Positions 1 through 7,899 of a stretch of DNA of 64,000 bases are shown here, piece after piece. A program made the translations under genes and the position numbers. The notes under the pieces are model-generated. The model ran no database searches. It was not told the origin of the DNA and saw only the letters and a program-made list of their open reading frames with translations. Origin of the DNA: an uncultured Marinomonas sp. (GTDB taxonomy: Bacteria > Pseudomonadota > Gammaproteobacteria > Pseudomonadales > Marinomonadaceae); contig CANLRQ010000011.1 of assembly GCA_947493575.1 (NCBI GenBank), positions 27,630 through 91,629 on the forward strand, given 5' to 3'. Each line of letters opens with the position of its first letter. The stretch's first letter is position 1.

Positions 1-505
1 GCTGGTTCCTGAAGGTAAAACCACTTGTGGCTTATGCTCAAGGTTAAGACGAGGTTCTTTATATGGGTTTGCGGATCAAATTGGTGCCACAAAAATTGCT
101 TTAGGACATCACAGGGACGATATACTAGAAACACTCTTTTTGAATATGTTCTTTGGAGGAAAACTTAAATCTATGCCTCCTAAGTTGTTGAGTGATGACG
201 GAAAGCATATGGTGATTCGTCCTCTTGCATACTGCAAGGAAAAAGACATTGAGGCGTTTTCTACTATTAAAGAATACCCCATTATTCCTTGTAATCTTTG
301 CGGCTCTCAAGAAAACCTACAGCGCCAAGTAATAAAAGATATGCTTCAAAAGTGGGATATTGAATATCCAGGTAGAACAGATACTTTATTTACCAGTGTT
401 CAAAATGTCGTGCCTTCTCATTTGGCGGATACGTCACTGTTTGATTTTAAAGGGTTAGAACAAAAGGAAGACGAATTTGATCGTCTTAACATAATTTCTT
501 TATAG
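1..505 (+). CDS. ttcA: tRNA 2-thiocytidine(32) synthetase TtcA, 3' part
   Basis: The reading frame is open from base 2 and its start lies before the window. TtcA thiolates C32 of certain tRNAs using ATP and an iron-sulfur cluster. The visible part carries CGLC early on, then a GHHRDD segment followed by [18 protein letters not shown], both typical of the TtcA PP-loop ATPase fold, and later [13 protein letters not shown]. The two CxxC pairs are the expected cluster ligands. The N-terminal PP-loop is not visible. It ends 9 bases before the next gene, so the two may be co-transcribed. Confidence 0.93.
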   Translation, partial: LVPEGKTTCGLCSRLRRGSLYGFADQIGATKIALGHHRDDILETLFLNMFFGGKLKSMPPKLLSDDGKHMVIRPLAYCKEKDIEAFSTIKEYPIIPCNLCGSQENLQRQVIKDMLQKWDIEYPGRTDTLFTSVQNVVPSHLADTSLFDFKGLEQKEDEFDRLNIISL

Positions 506-514
506 GATTTATTA

Positions 515-1081
515 ATGATGTTTAAAAAATGGTCGGTTTTCATTGCAACAGGTGTGTTTTTTTCTATGGGATTGTCGGCGGCAACTTTCGAAGGAAGTTT
601 ATCGGACCAATCAATCAAAGCGGACATTAGTATTAGCCAAGACAGCTACTTTTTAGATATCGGTGGGATGCACGATACAGAAGACGGATCTTATGGCTAT
701 ATTGGTGCTCATATTGAAGATACGGATACAAGCGAAGACTATCCTGTGCAAATCGGTTTAGGCGCTCGTTTGCTAGCTATCGATGCTGATTTAAGCGGTC
801 AAGATTCTGGCATTGCTGTAGGTTTAGGTGGTTTTTATCGTTATACGCTTCCTAAAGCGAATCGCTTTAGCTTGTATGGATCCTTCTACTACGCACCCCA
901 AGTTTTGTCATTCGACAATATTGATGATCTTTACCAAGCGGAAGTACGAGGCGAGTATCGCACATTACGTAATGCCAAAGTCTTCGTTCGATACGGTTTA
1001 ACAAGTATTGATTTTAGTAAATTCGACAGCAATCACAAAATGAATAAAAGCTTTGGTTTAGGTGTGTCTTTAGATCTTTAG
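515..1081 (+). CDS. YfaZ-like outer membrane protein
   Basis: This 188-residue protein starts with a clear Sec signal peptide (MMFKKWSVFIATGVFFSMGLSAA). The rest alternates short hydrophobic and polar stretches rich in Gly, Tyr and Asp and ends in LGVSLDL with a hydrophobic last residue, as expected for a small outer-membrane beta-barrel. Overall it resembles the YfaZ family, whose function is not established. It follows ttcA by 9 bases and is closed by the hairpin at 1111-1134. Start ATG is at 515; a second ATG follows immediately and cannot be excluded. Confidence 0.7.
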   Translation: MMFKKWSVFIATGVFFSMGLSAATFEGSLSDQSIKADISISQDSYFLDIGGMHDTEDGSYGYIGAHIEDTDTSEDYPVQIGLGARLLAIDADLSGQDSGIAVGLGGFYRYTLPKANRFSLYGSFYYAPQVLSFDNIDDLYQAEVRGEYRTLRNAKVFVRYGLTSIDFSKFDSNHKMNKSFGLGVSLDL

Positions 1082-1110
1082 TGATCAATAGATTTTTAGT
1101 AATTAATGAA

Positions 1111-1134
1111 AAAGGTGTCTAAAACGACACCTTT
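1111..1134. terminator. bidirectional rho-independent terminator between yfaZ-like gene and apt
   Basis: A perfect 9-bp stem (AAAGGTGTC / GACACCTTT) with a 6-base loop is followed by a T run on the plus strand and preceded by an A run. It can therefore serve the convergent apt gene as well. Confidence 0.85.
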
Positions 1135-1136
1135 TT

Positions 1137-1679
1137 TTATTCACCATCAAAAGCGCATAAGCTAAAAACAGGAATATTTGAGTCTCTTATTTTTTGGCTG
1201 CCTTCAAGATCAGGTAAATCAATAATCGCCGCTACTTCTTGAATTTGTGCACCTTGAGAAGTAAGTAGAGAGATTGCTGCAAATAGCGTTCCTCCTGTTG
1301 CAATTAAATCATCAAATAACAGCACGTTATTGCCAGCTTCGACAGCGCCTTCTTGAATTTCTAGCTCTGCTTCACCGTATTCTAAAGAATAGCTTTGCGA
1401 TACCGTTTTTCCAGGCAGTTTGCCTTTCTTACGAATTAGGATTAAGGGTTTTTGTAGCTCATAGGCAAGAACTGCCGCAATTAAAAAACCACGGGCATCA
1501 ATGCAAGCAATGTGAGTAATATCAGATGCGATGTATCTATGTACATACGCATCGACAACCATTCTCATTCCCTTGGGATCTGTGAATATTGGAGTAATAT
1601 CTCTGAAGCTAATGCCTTCTTTTGGCCAATCTTCAATAGTCTGAATTAGAGATTTAATGTAAAAATCATCATAAAGCAT
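1137..1679 (-). CDS. apt: adenine phosphoribosyltransferase
   Basis: Apt salvages adenine by transferring the phosphoribosyl group of PRPP to give AMP in the cytoplasm. The 180-residue length is typical. The PRPP-binding loop VLLFDDLIATGGTL is intact near residue 125. The N-terminal segment (DWPKEGISFRDITPIF) matches the family's characteristic start. It lies 26 bases downstream of fnr on the same strand and ends at the convergent terminator, so it is probably the last gene of a hemN-fnr-apt run. Confidence 0.95.
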   Translation of the reverse strand: MLYDDFYIKSLIQTIEDWPKEGISFRDITPIFTDPKGMRMVVDAYVHRYIASDITHIACIDARGFLIAAVLAYELQKPLILIRKKGKLPGKTVSQSYSLEYGEAELEIQEGAVEAGNNVLLFDDLIATGGTLFAAISLLTSQGAQIQEVAAIIDLPDLEGSQKIRDSNIPVFSLCAFDGE

Positions 1680-1705
1680 AAAATTTATCGCCTTAGGTGG
1701 TTGTG

Positions 1706-2464
1706 TTAAACAGTGTCAATTCTAACACAATCTTCTGCAATTCCGACGAGTTTTTGCATGGCGGGTAAATCTATAATGGTAACCTCTTTGCCATTTACTT
1801 GGATAATATTATTTTTTTGAAAGCGAGTCATAACTCGACTGACAGTTTCAACGGCTAATCCAAGGTAGTTTCCTATTTCTCCTCGAGACATAGAAAGTCT
1901 AAATGAGACAGCTGAATAGCCTCTACGCTTAAAGCGCCCGCTTAAGTTCATTAAAAGTGATGCGACTTTCTCGTCCGCATTTTTCTTGCCTAGAAGAACC
2001 ATCATTTGCTGGTCGTCACAGATTTTACGGCTCATGACCTTAAAAATTTGACTTTTTAAAGAAGGAATTTGATTAGATAGTGATTCAAGGTGAGAAAACG
2101 GAATTTCACACACGCTGGTTGTTTCCAGGGCTTTCGCTGAAATAGGGTAAATGTTGTTGTCTATACCACTTAAACCAACAAGTTCGCTTGGGCAGTAGAA
2201 GCCGGTAATTTGCTCTTCCCCATTATTTGTTATGTTGAACGTTTTTAGTGTGCCTGTTCGAACGGCATAAACTGAGCTGAACTCTTCTCCTTGGTGAAAT
2301 AGAACTTCACCTTTTTTAAGTGGTTTTTTTCTTTCAATAATTTGATCCAAGCGGTTCACATCTTCATCAGCTAGCGCGATGGGTAGGCAAAGAGCACTTA
2401 AACTACAGCTTTGACATTGAGATGTCAGTTTGCTGTTAAAACGGTTAGATTGTAGCGCGGACAT
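1706..2464 (-). CDS. fnr: FNR/ANR-type oxygen-sensing transcription regulator
   Basis: This is a 252-residue Crp/Fnr-family activator that senses oxygen through a [4Fe-4S] cluster. The four expected ligands are present: Cys17, Cys20 and Cys26 in QCQSCSLSALC, and Cys119 in TTSVCEIPF. A cyclic-nucleotide-like beta roll follows. The C-terminal helix-turn-helix has SRGEIGNYLGLAVETVSRVM, including the E..SR contacts used by FNR to read TTGAT half-sites. It lies 27 bases after hemN and next to the cbb3 oxidase genes, which FNR/ANR proteins commonly control. Confidence 0.95.
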   Translation of the reverse strand: MSALQSNRFNSKLTSQCQSCSLSALCLPIALADEDVNRLDQIIERKKPLKKGEVLFHQGEEFSSVYAVRTGTLKTFNITNNGEEQITGFYCPSELVGLSGIDNNIYPISAKALETTSVCEIPFSHLESLSNQIPSLKSQIFKVMSRKICDDQQMMVLLGKKNADEKVASLLMNLSGRFKRRGYSAVSFRLSMSRGEIGNYLGLAVETVSRVMTRFQKNNIIQVNGKEVTIIDLPAMQKLVGIAEDCVRIDTV

Positions 2465-2491
2465 AAAAAACTCCCTGAACGAGTTGTTCTA

Positions 2492-3850
2492 TTAAATTAC
2501 TTTCGAATAACGAGTGCCATTATTCAAATATTGATCAAAAACCATGCAGACACAACGAATAAGTAATTTTCCTGCATCGGTTACTTGAATTTTTTGGTCA
2601 TTCATAATGATGACCCCGTCTGTTTCTAATACTGTTAACTCTTCATGTTCCTTTAAGAAATAGCCCTGAAACGAAACATTGAATTTCTTGCTAAAGAAAG
2701 CGTAATTAAGCTCATAATTTGAAATTAAACTCATGATAACGTATTCACGCATTAAGTCGTCTTCTGTTGCTATATAGCCCTTTGCGATAGGAAGTTGTCC
2801 ATTTTCTATTGAGCGTCGGTAGGTAGCTAAATCTATATGGTTTTGAATGTAGGTATCATTAAAGTGACTGATTGCAGACGTCCCGAATGCGATTAAATCA
2901 GTGTCTTTATGAGTTGTATAGCCTTGAAAATTACGCTTTAGTTTGTGTTCTTTTTGTGCAATTGTCAAAGAATCTTCTGCTTTTGCAAAGTGATCCATAC
3001 CTATATGAACGTAACCAGCGGCAGTTAATTTTTCTATAGTAAGCTTAAGCATGTTTAGCTTGGTTTCAGCTGTAGGTAGTGATGTGTCTAAAATTCGTTT
3101 TTGAGATGGGAACCGTTCAGGTAGGTGAGCATAATTGAAGATAGATAATCTATCTGGGCCCATCTCTAAAACAATATTAAGTGTTCGCTCGAATGACTCT
3201 ACTGATTGAAAAGGCAATCCATAGATTAAATCAAAATTAATAGAGTGAAAATTCAGTTCTCTTGCTTGATTTAATACCTTGGAAACTAACTCAATAGACT
3301 GAGGTCTATGTATTGCTTTTTGTACTCTCTCATCAAAATCTTGAATGCCAAGGCTTAATCGATTAAAACCAATTTCCCTTAAGCAGTGAAGTTTTTCTAC
3401 GTCAATTTCTCTTGGGTCTATTTCAATACTGTAATCACCTGAATCATCATTTACTAATGTGAAGTATTTGGTGATTTTATTAAAGAGTGCCTTAATTGAG
3501 TCAGTAGAGAGGAAGGTAGGTGTGCCTCCTCCAAAATGCAGTTGTGTCACTGGCTGATCTTGTTGAATCATTAGAGACCTTAAGCGCAGTTCTTCATCCA
3601 AGAGCTCAATATAATCTTGCCCTTTATCATATTGTTTGGTTATTATTTTATTGCAAGCGCAGTAATAACAAAGGTGGGCGCAAAAAGGTATATGGAAGTA
3701 CAAGCTTAGTGGCTTTTTTGAAGGGCTAAGCATTTTTTCTATTAGGGCGATTTTACTAATATCTGTGCTGAATTGAGGCGCTGTTGGATAAGACGTATAC
3801 CTAGGGCCAGATAAGTTATACTTTTCGATTAACTTTGAATTCCAAAGCAT
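2492..3850 (-). CDS. hemN: oxygen-independent coproporphyrinogen III oxidase (HemN)
   Basis: HemN is a radical SAM enzyme that converts coproporphyrinogen III to protoporphyrinogen IX without oxygen, for haem synthesis under low O2. The 452-residue length fits. The cluster motif HIPFCAHLCYYCACN (CxxxCxxC plus a fourth Cys) lies near residue 60, preceded by YTSYPTAPQF. LHFGGGTPTFL and SLGIQDFDERVQKAI follow in order. An FNR-like box lies about 60 bases upstream of the start, and the fnr gene follows directly, which suggests FNR control. Confidence 0.96.
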   Translation of the reverse strand: MLWNSKLIEKYNLSGPRYTSYPTAPQFSTDISKIALIEKMLSPSKKPLSLYFHIPFCAHLCYYCACNKIITKQYDKGQDYIELLDEELRLRSLMIQQDQPVTQLHFGGGTPTFLSTDSIKALFNKITKYFTLVNDDSGDYSIEIDPREIDVEKLHCLREIGFNRLSLGIQDFDERVQKAIHRPQSIELVSKVLNQARELNFHSINFDLIYGLPFQSVESFERTLNIVLEMGPDRLSIFNYAHLPERFPSQKRILDTSLPTAETKLNMLKLTIEKLTAAGYVHIGMDHFAKAEDSLTIAQKEHKLKRNFQGYTTHKDTDLIAFGTSAISHFNDTYIQNHIDLATYRRSIENGQLPIAKGYIATEDDLMREYVIMSLISNYELNYAFFSKKFNVSFQGYFLKEHEELTVLETDGVIIMNDQKIQVTDAGKLLIRCVCMVFDQYLNNGTRYSKVI

Positions 3851-3907
3851 GCTGTCTTCCTATTAAAAAGTTTAACAAAAGTATAACTGTTACGAAGATG
3901 TATTTGC

Positions 3908-3921
3908 CTGACCTACATCAA
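3908..3921. promoter_or_regulatory. FNR/ANR-type box upstream of hemN
   Basis: The 14-mer CTGACCTACATCAA matches the TTGAT-N4-ATCAA consensus at 8 of 10 defined positions; on the minus strand it reads TTGAT-GTAG-GTCAG. It sits in the only sizeable gap of the block, 58 bases before the hemN ATG. Binding by the FNR encoded two genes downstream is an inference. Confidence 0.6.
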
Positions 3922-3961
3922 GTCTCATGACGTCATCGAAAAATTTCCTAGGCTATATTGC

Positions 3962-4810
3962 TTAATGATCCATGCCTGAGTGATCCACGTTTGAGTGATC
4001 CATGTCTGAATGATCCATGTTTGAGTGATCCATGTTTGAGTGATCCATGTCTGAATGATCCATGTCTGAATGATCCATGTTTGAATGATCCATGTTTGAA
4101 TGATCCATGTTTGAATGGTCCATGCTTCCGTGATGCATTGCATGATGTCCCGTTGGAATGGTCCATATTCCAAAGATAACCAAAAAAATCCCTGATAGAA
4201 TATTTAATTTAAACTTTACCCAAAAAGTTTTAAATTGCATGGCAAAAATGCCAGTCAATAGCATCGCAGGCATAGTTCCTAAACCAAATCCCACCATTAG
4301 CCAAAGAGCTTCTAGTGGCTTTCCTGTGGATGAAACCCACAAGAGACTTGAGTAGGCTAGTCCGCAAGGGAGCCAACCCCACAAAAAACCTGCTGTTAAC
4401 GCTTTAGTGGATGTGTCAACGGGGAGGACAGATTTTGCTATAGGGTTAATGTATTTCCATATGGTTTTGCCAATAGATTCAATGCGTAGAATCCACTGGT
4501 TTAGACCAATCAAGTAAAGGCCAGTGAGAATGAGTATAACGCCTGCAAAGGTTCTTATAGGGGTTGCTAGAGCGGAATAAAGCTCAAAAGAAAGAGAAAA
4601 AAAGTAAGTTAATGTAAAGGCAAAAAAAGCATAGGATGCAATTCGACCTATGTTATATAAAAATTGAAATTTGATTTTTGTATAGCTAGATTTGGAATGG
4701 GTGCCCATAGATAGAGTGCTAGCAATGCCTCCACACATGCCAAAACAATGCCCAGCTCCAGCTAAGCCAATTAAAAAGGCAGCTAAAAAACTAAAATCAG
4801 TCGCTTGCAT
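3962..4810 (-). CDS. SafE/TauE-type (DsbD_2-like) membrane protein with Met-His-Asp repeat tail
   Basis: This 282-residue protein of the family often found between ccoS and hemN has about six hydrophobic segments. It begins with GLAGAGHCFGMCGGIAS, the GHCxGMCGG motif of this family, thought to be involved in metal handling or cytochrome oxidase maturation. The last 55 or so residues are a repeat: MHHGS, then MDHSN/MDHSD/VDHSG pentapeptides ten times, then MDH. The Met, His and Asp content suggests a copper-binding tail. The start codon overlaps the ccoS stop codon (TAATG), which places it in the cco assembly operon. The repeat tail is unusual; metal binding is inferred. Confidence 0.85.
   Translation of the reverse strand: MQATDFSFLAAFLIGLAGAGHCFGMCGGIASTLSMGTHSKSSYTKIKFQFLYNIGRIASYAFFAFTLTYFFSLSFELYSALATPIRTFAGVILILTGLYLIGLNQWILRIESIGKTIWKYINPIAKSVLPVDTSTKALTAGFLWGWLPCGLAYSSLLWVSSTGKPLEALWLMVGFGLGTMPAMLLTGIFAMQFKTFWVKFKLNILSGIFLVIFGIWTIPTGHHAMHHGSMDHSNMDHSNMDHSNMDHSDMDHSDMDHSNMDHSNMDHSDMDHSNVDHSGMDH
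3965..4138 (-). repeat. 15-bp coding tandem repeat (MDHSN/D pentapeptide)
   Basis: About eleven imperfect 15-bp units (plus-strand form TGATCCATGTTTGAG) lie inside the SafE-like gene and encode its Met-Asp-His-Ser-Asn/Asp tail. Because the unit is a multiple of three, copy-number change by slippage would keep the frame. The variation is mostly T/C and A/G changes in the fifth codon. Confidence 0.95.
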
Positions 4811-4959
4811 TACTTGTCGTCCTCATCATCAAATAAAATTCTTTCTCCTTCACGATCTAGATCGTCAAATTGGTCTCTTTTCACAGCCCAAACAAAGATG
4901 CCTAAGCCGACAGCAACAAATAAACCCGCGATAGGGATTAATAAATACAAACTTTCCAT
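4810..4959 (-). CDS. ccoS: cbb3 oxidase maturation protein CcoS
   Basis: This 49-residue protein begins MESLYLLIPIAGLFVAVGLGIFVWAVKR and then DQFDDLDREGERILFDDEDDK. It has the single transmembrane helix, the xFDDL segment and the acidic tail typical of CcoS/FixS. CcoS is needed for haem and copper insertion into the cbb3 oxidase. The ATG is at 4957-4959, 22 bases below ccoI, and its stop overlaps the start of the SafE-like gene. Confidence 0.93.
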   Translation of the reverse strand: MESLYLLIPIAGLFVAVGLGIFVWAVKRDQFDDLDREGERILFDDEDDK

Positions 4960-4981
4960 TACTTATCCTCAATGAGTTTTA

Positions 4982-7360
4982 TTATTTTGATAATCGAGTA
5001 GCGTTTAGTACAACAAATAGTGAGCTGGCTGCCATGCCTAAAGCGGCACTCCATGGTGGAATGTACCCTAGTAAAGCTGCTGGCAACATGGTCCCATTAT
5101 AGGTTGCAGCCCAAAATAGATTTTGTTTGATAATTCTTTTGCACTTAATGGCCAACTTAATAGCGTTTTCTATGGTTGAAATATTGTTTGATAGTAGCAG
5201 TGCATCAGCATGGGTTTTCGCTAAATCCGAGCTTTGTCCCATGGCAATGGATGTGCTGGCTCCAGCAAGGCTAGGCACATCATTGAGGCCATCACCAATC
5301 ATAATTGTGTGTTGTAAGTCCGTTTTATTAGAAAGCCAATCCCACTTTTCTTCAGGGGTTTGATCCGTGATAAAGTAGTCAAAACTGGATTCTGACAGTA
5401 CGGATAGAGACGATGCTTTCGTGTCCCCGGTGAGTAACGAAACGCTGTAACCCTTCTTTCGCAGATTTTTAATCGTGGCGTTTGTTTCTGTTCTAAGTCT
5501 GTCTTGCAGTGTTATAACGCTAACTATTTCTTTTTCTGTTGCTAAAAAGAGTGTAAGAGCGTGTTCTTCAGAGGAAGCGTACTCTTTGTCATTTCCCCAG
5601 TTTTTGATAAAACTCCAGTTTCCAAGTCGATAAAGCGTGCCGTTTATTTCGCCTTCAACTCCCTTACCTGCATAATTCATAACATTGCGTGCTTGCAGAT
5701 GCTTAGTAGCGTTAAATGCTTTTGCAATAGGGTGAACCGAATTTTCTTCAAGTGCTGCACAGTAGTTAATAATATCTTCTTTGTTTTTATGTGAAATGGA
5801 AAGAATGTCGAACTTACCGTAAGTAAGTGTCCCTGTTTTATCAAATGTAATATGGTTGCAGCTGGCTAAAGATTCAATAACATGGCCACGTGTAATGACT
5901 AATCCATATTCTTTTAATTTATTTGTTGCTGTAGTAAGTGCAACTGGCGTCGCCAAAGAAAGTGCACACGGGCAAGTGACTACCAAAACGCTTACCATTA
6001 TCCAGTACGCCTGAGATGAGTCGATGAAATACCAAACACCGTATGCAAGTACTGCAACGATGAGTACACAAATAACAAAATAGTGAGCGATAGTATCGGC
6101 AACAATGGCAATCTTAGGTTTTTCTGACAGTGCTCTTTGAGTCAATCTCTCAATGGCTGCGGCGCGGGTTTGAGTACCAACGGCTGTTACCTTGATTTGA
6201 AGGGTTTGATCGACATTGATAGTAGAAGCAACGACAGGGTCTCCAATGCTTTTTGAAACGGGTAAATATTCGCCTGTCAAACTAGATTCATCAATACTTC
6301 CATGCCCTTGAATAATGACACCATCAGTAGGGAAGTGTTCTCCAGGAGAAATTTGAATAATATCGCCTGAAGTGAGCTTGGATTTTGGATAGAGTAATGT
6401 GTCCGAGTTTTTTATTAAAGTAACGGAACTGAGTTCATCTGAATTGCGATTGTCCTTTTGTGCTTTTTGTCGAGCGCTTTCTTCTAAAAAACGGCCTAGC
6501 AAAAGGAAGAAAGTAAACATAGTTACAGAATCGAAATAGACCTGTCCGCTGTTGGTAAATAAAGCATAAACACTGCTGACATAAGCCAACCCTATTCCAA
6601 TAGAGACAGGAAGATCCATTGTGAAATGCCGGGTTTTAATGTCTCTTAAAGCGGCTCTAAAGAAAGGTAGGGCGGAAAAGAGTACAACGGGGGTTGAGAA
6701 AAAGAAACTGGACCAGCGGAGTAAGTTTTTAAAGCTGTCTTCCATTCCCTGTATTTCACCAGCGTAAAGCGCAATTGCACTCATCATTACTTGCATCATG
6801 CCAACGCCAGCAATACCGAGTTTAATAATGGAGGATTTTCTTCTTTCCGAACGATTACTGTCTTCAATATCGCTGCGGTAAGGTTTGAAATAATAACCAA
6901 TTTTGTTGGCTGCGGAATTTATATCCACTAGGTCTATTTTTGATGGCTGCCAAATGAGCGTGGCAATAGAGCTGCTGAGGTTTATATGCATCGACTCAAC
7001 GCCATCCATATCAGAGATATGTTTTTCAATTAACCAAGCGCAGGCTGAACAAGTCATTCCATCAACTGAAATTTGGATATGATGCTCTGCATTGTCAACA
7101 TGAACATAAAGAGGGTAGATGTCCTCATTTTTTAATAGTTCAAATGCATGCTTATACTCTTCAGTGTTCTTGTTGTTAGGGTTGATCGCATTACTTTGTC
7201 TGCGTTGATAATAATTAGAAAGGTCTTCTTCTCGAATAAAATCTGCTATAGCTTGGCAGCCATAGCAGCAGAAGTGAGCATCAGTGCCATCAATTGTTGA
7301 TGTGATAGATAGGTTTTTTGGAATCAAGTCACCACAATGAAAGCAGGCGTTTTTGTTCAT
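4982..7360 (-). CDS. ccoI: Cu(I)-exporting P1B-type ATPase for cbb3 oxidase assembly (CcoI/FixI)
   Basis: This 792-residue P-type ATPase supplies copper for cbb3 oxidase biogenesis. In order it has an N-terminal Cys-rich segment (CFHCGDLIP and FCCYGCQAI), a heavy-metal-associated domain with GMTCSACAW near residue 115, membrane helices, the intramembrane CPC motif (VTCPCALSL, about residue 462), the phosphorylation motif DKTGT (about residue 507), an HP locus (SVHPIAKAF), and the hinge GDGLNDVPSL near residue 715. Its start overlaps the ccoH stop by four bases (ATGA), so translation is probably coupled. Confidence 0.96.
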   Translation of the reverse strand: MNKNACFHCGDLIPKNLSITSTIDGTDAHFCCYGCQAIADFIREEDLSNYYQRRQSNAINPNNKNTEEYKHAFELLKNEDIYPLYVHVDNAEHHIQISVDGMTCSACAWLIEKHISDMDGVESMHINLSSSIATLIWQPSKIDLVDINSAANKIGYYFKPYRSDIEDSNRSERRKSSIIKLGIAGVGMMQVMMSAIALYAGEIQGMEDSFKNLLRWSSFFFSTPVVLFSALPFFRAALRDIKTRHFTMDLPVSIGIGLAYVSSVYALFTNSGQVYFDSVTMFTFFLLLGRFLEESARQKAQKDNRNSDELSSVTLIKNSDTLLYPKSKLTSGDIIQISPGEHFPTDGVIIQGHGSIDESSLTGEYLPVSKSIGDPVVASTINVDQTLQIKVTAVGTQTRAAAIERLTQRALSEKPKIAIVADTIAHYFVICVLIVAVLAYGVWYFIDSSQAYWIMVSVLVVTCPCALSLATPVALTTATNKLKEYGLVITRGHVIESLASCNHITFDKTGTLTYGKFDILSISHKNKEDIINYCAALEENSVHPIAKAFNATKHLQARNVMNYAGKGVEGEINGTLYRLGNWSFIKNWGNDKEYASSEEHALTLFLATEKEIVSVITLQDRLRTETNATIKNLRKKGYSVSLLTGDTKASSLSVLSESSFDYFITDQTPEEKWDWLSNKTDLQHTIMIGDGLNDVPSLAGASTSIAMGQSSDLAKTHADALLLSNNISTIENAIKLAIKCKRIIKQNLFWAATYNGTMLPAALLGYIPPWSAALGMAASSLFVVLNATRLSK

Positions 7361-7842
7361 GGAGTTAAATCAAGCTCGTTTGAAAGTGTTAAATCAAGGC
7401 GTCCTGATAATTTCCAGCCTTTTTCAGACTCGATAGAAACATTCCAATTACCGGAAATGGATTTTTTAAGGCTGCCTCTATATTGATTGTCGGAGATTTT
7501 TTGTAAAGCAACATTGAAATCTTTTTCTGCACTCGCGACATGATAAAAATTCAGCGTCAGGCTTGGGTTGACGGCGTTTTGAGACGCTACAATTATTTCT
7601 CCAGTTAGATTATCGATTGTTAATTTGGCGCTAATGCCTAAGTCACTGGCGAGCTGTTTTCTACCAAGTTCTTGGTTTATGCCTAACCCTTCTTTGTAAT
7701 AATTATCTTTTACTAAATCTCTAGGGGAGTTAAGTGCAAAGTAAACTTGGAATACGGCTACAATAACAGAGCTAAGGGGAATGCAAATTACAAACCAAGG
7801 CCAGAATTGTTTATACCAAGGTGTAGTGTCAGTCGTGTCCAC
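7357..7842 (-). CDS. ccoH: cbb3 oxidase assembly protein CcoH/FixH
   Basis: This 161-residue protein has one N-terminal transmembrane helix (FWPWFVICIPLSSVIVAVFQVYFAL) followed by the family motif LVKDNYYKEGLGINQELGRKQLA and a small periplasmic beta-rich domain. CcoH/FixH proteins stay associated with the cbb3 oxidase during assembly. It lies between ccoG and ccoI; its stop overlaps the ccoI start. Confidence 0.92.
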   Translation of the reverse strand: MDTTDTTPWYKQFWPWFVICIPLSSVIVAVFQVYFALNSPRDLVKDNYYKEGLGINQELGRKQLASDLGISAKLTIDNLTGEIIVASQNAVNPSLTLNFYHVASAEKDFNVALQKISDNQYRGSLKKSISGNWNVSIESEKGWKLSGRLDLTLSNELDLTP

Positions 7843-7861
7843 ATTTATCTCCTAAGATTAG

Positions 7862-7892
7862 AAGGCCATACAAGAGCGTTTTGTATGGCCTT
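7862..7892. other. 12-bp perfect hairpin between ccoG and ccoH
   Basis: The stem AAGGCCATACAA / TTGTATGGCCTT has a 7-base loop and lies in the 57-base gap between ccoG and ccoH. No T tract follows on either strand, so it looks like an mRNA-stability or processing element, or a weak terminator, rather than a full rho-independent terminator. Confidence 0.6.
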
Positions 7893-7899
7893 AGTTGTG

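Noticed and set aside
3925..4179. Three long open frames with pentapeptide-like repeats (on both strands) over the repeat of the SafE-like gene
   Set aside because: They are shadows of the 15-bp coding repeat; only the frame ending at 3962 continues a recognised membrane protein.
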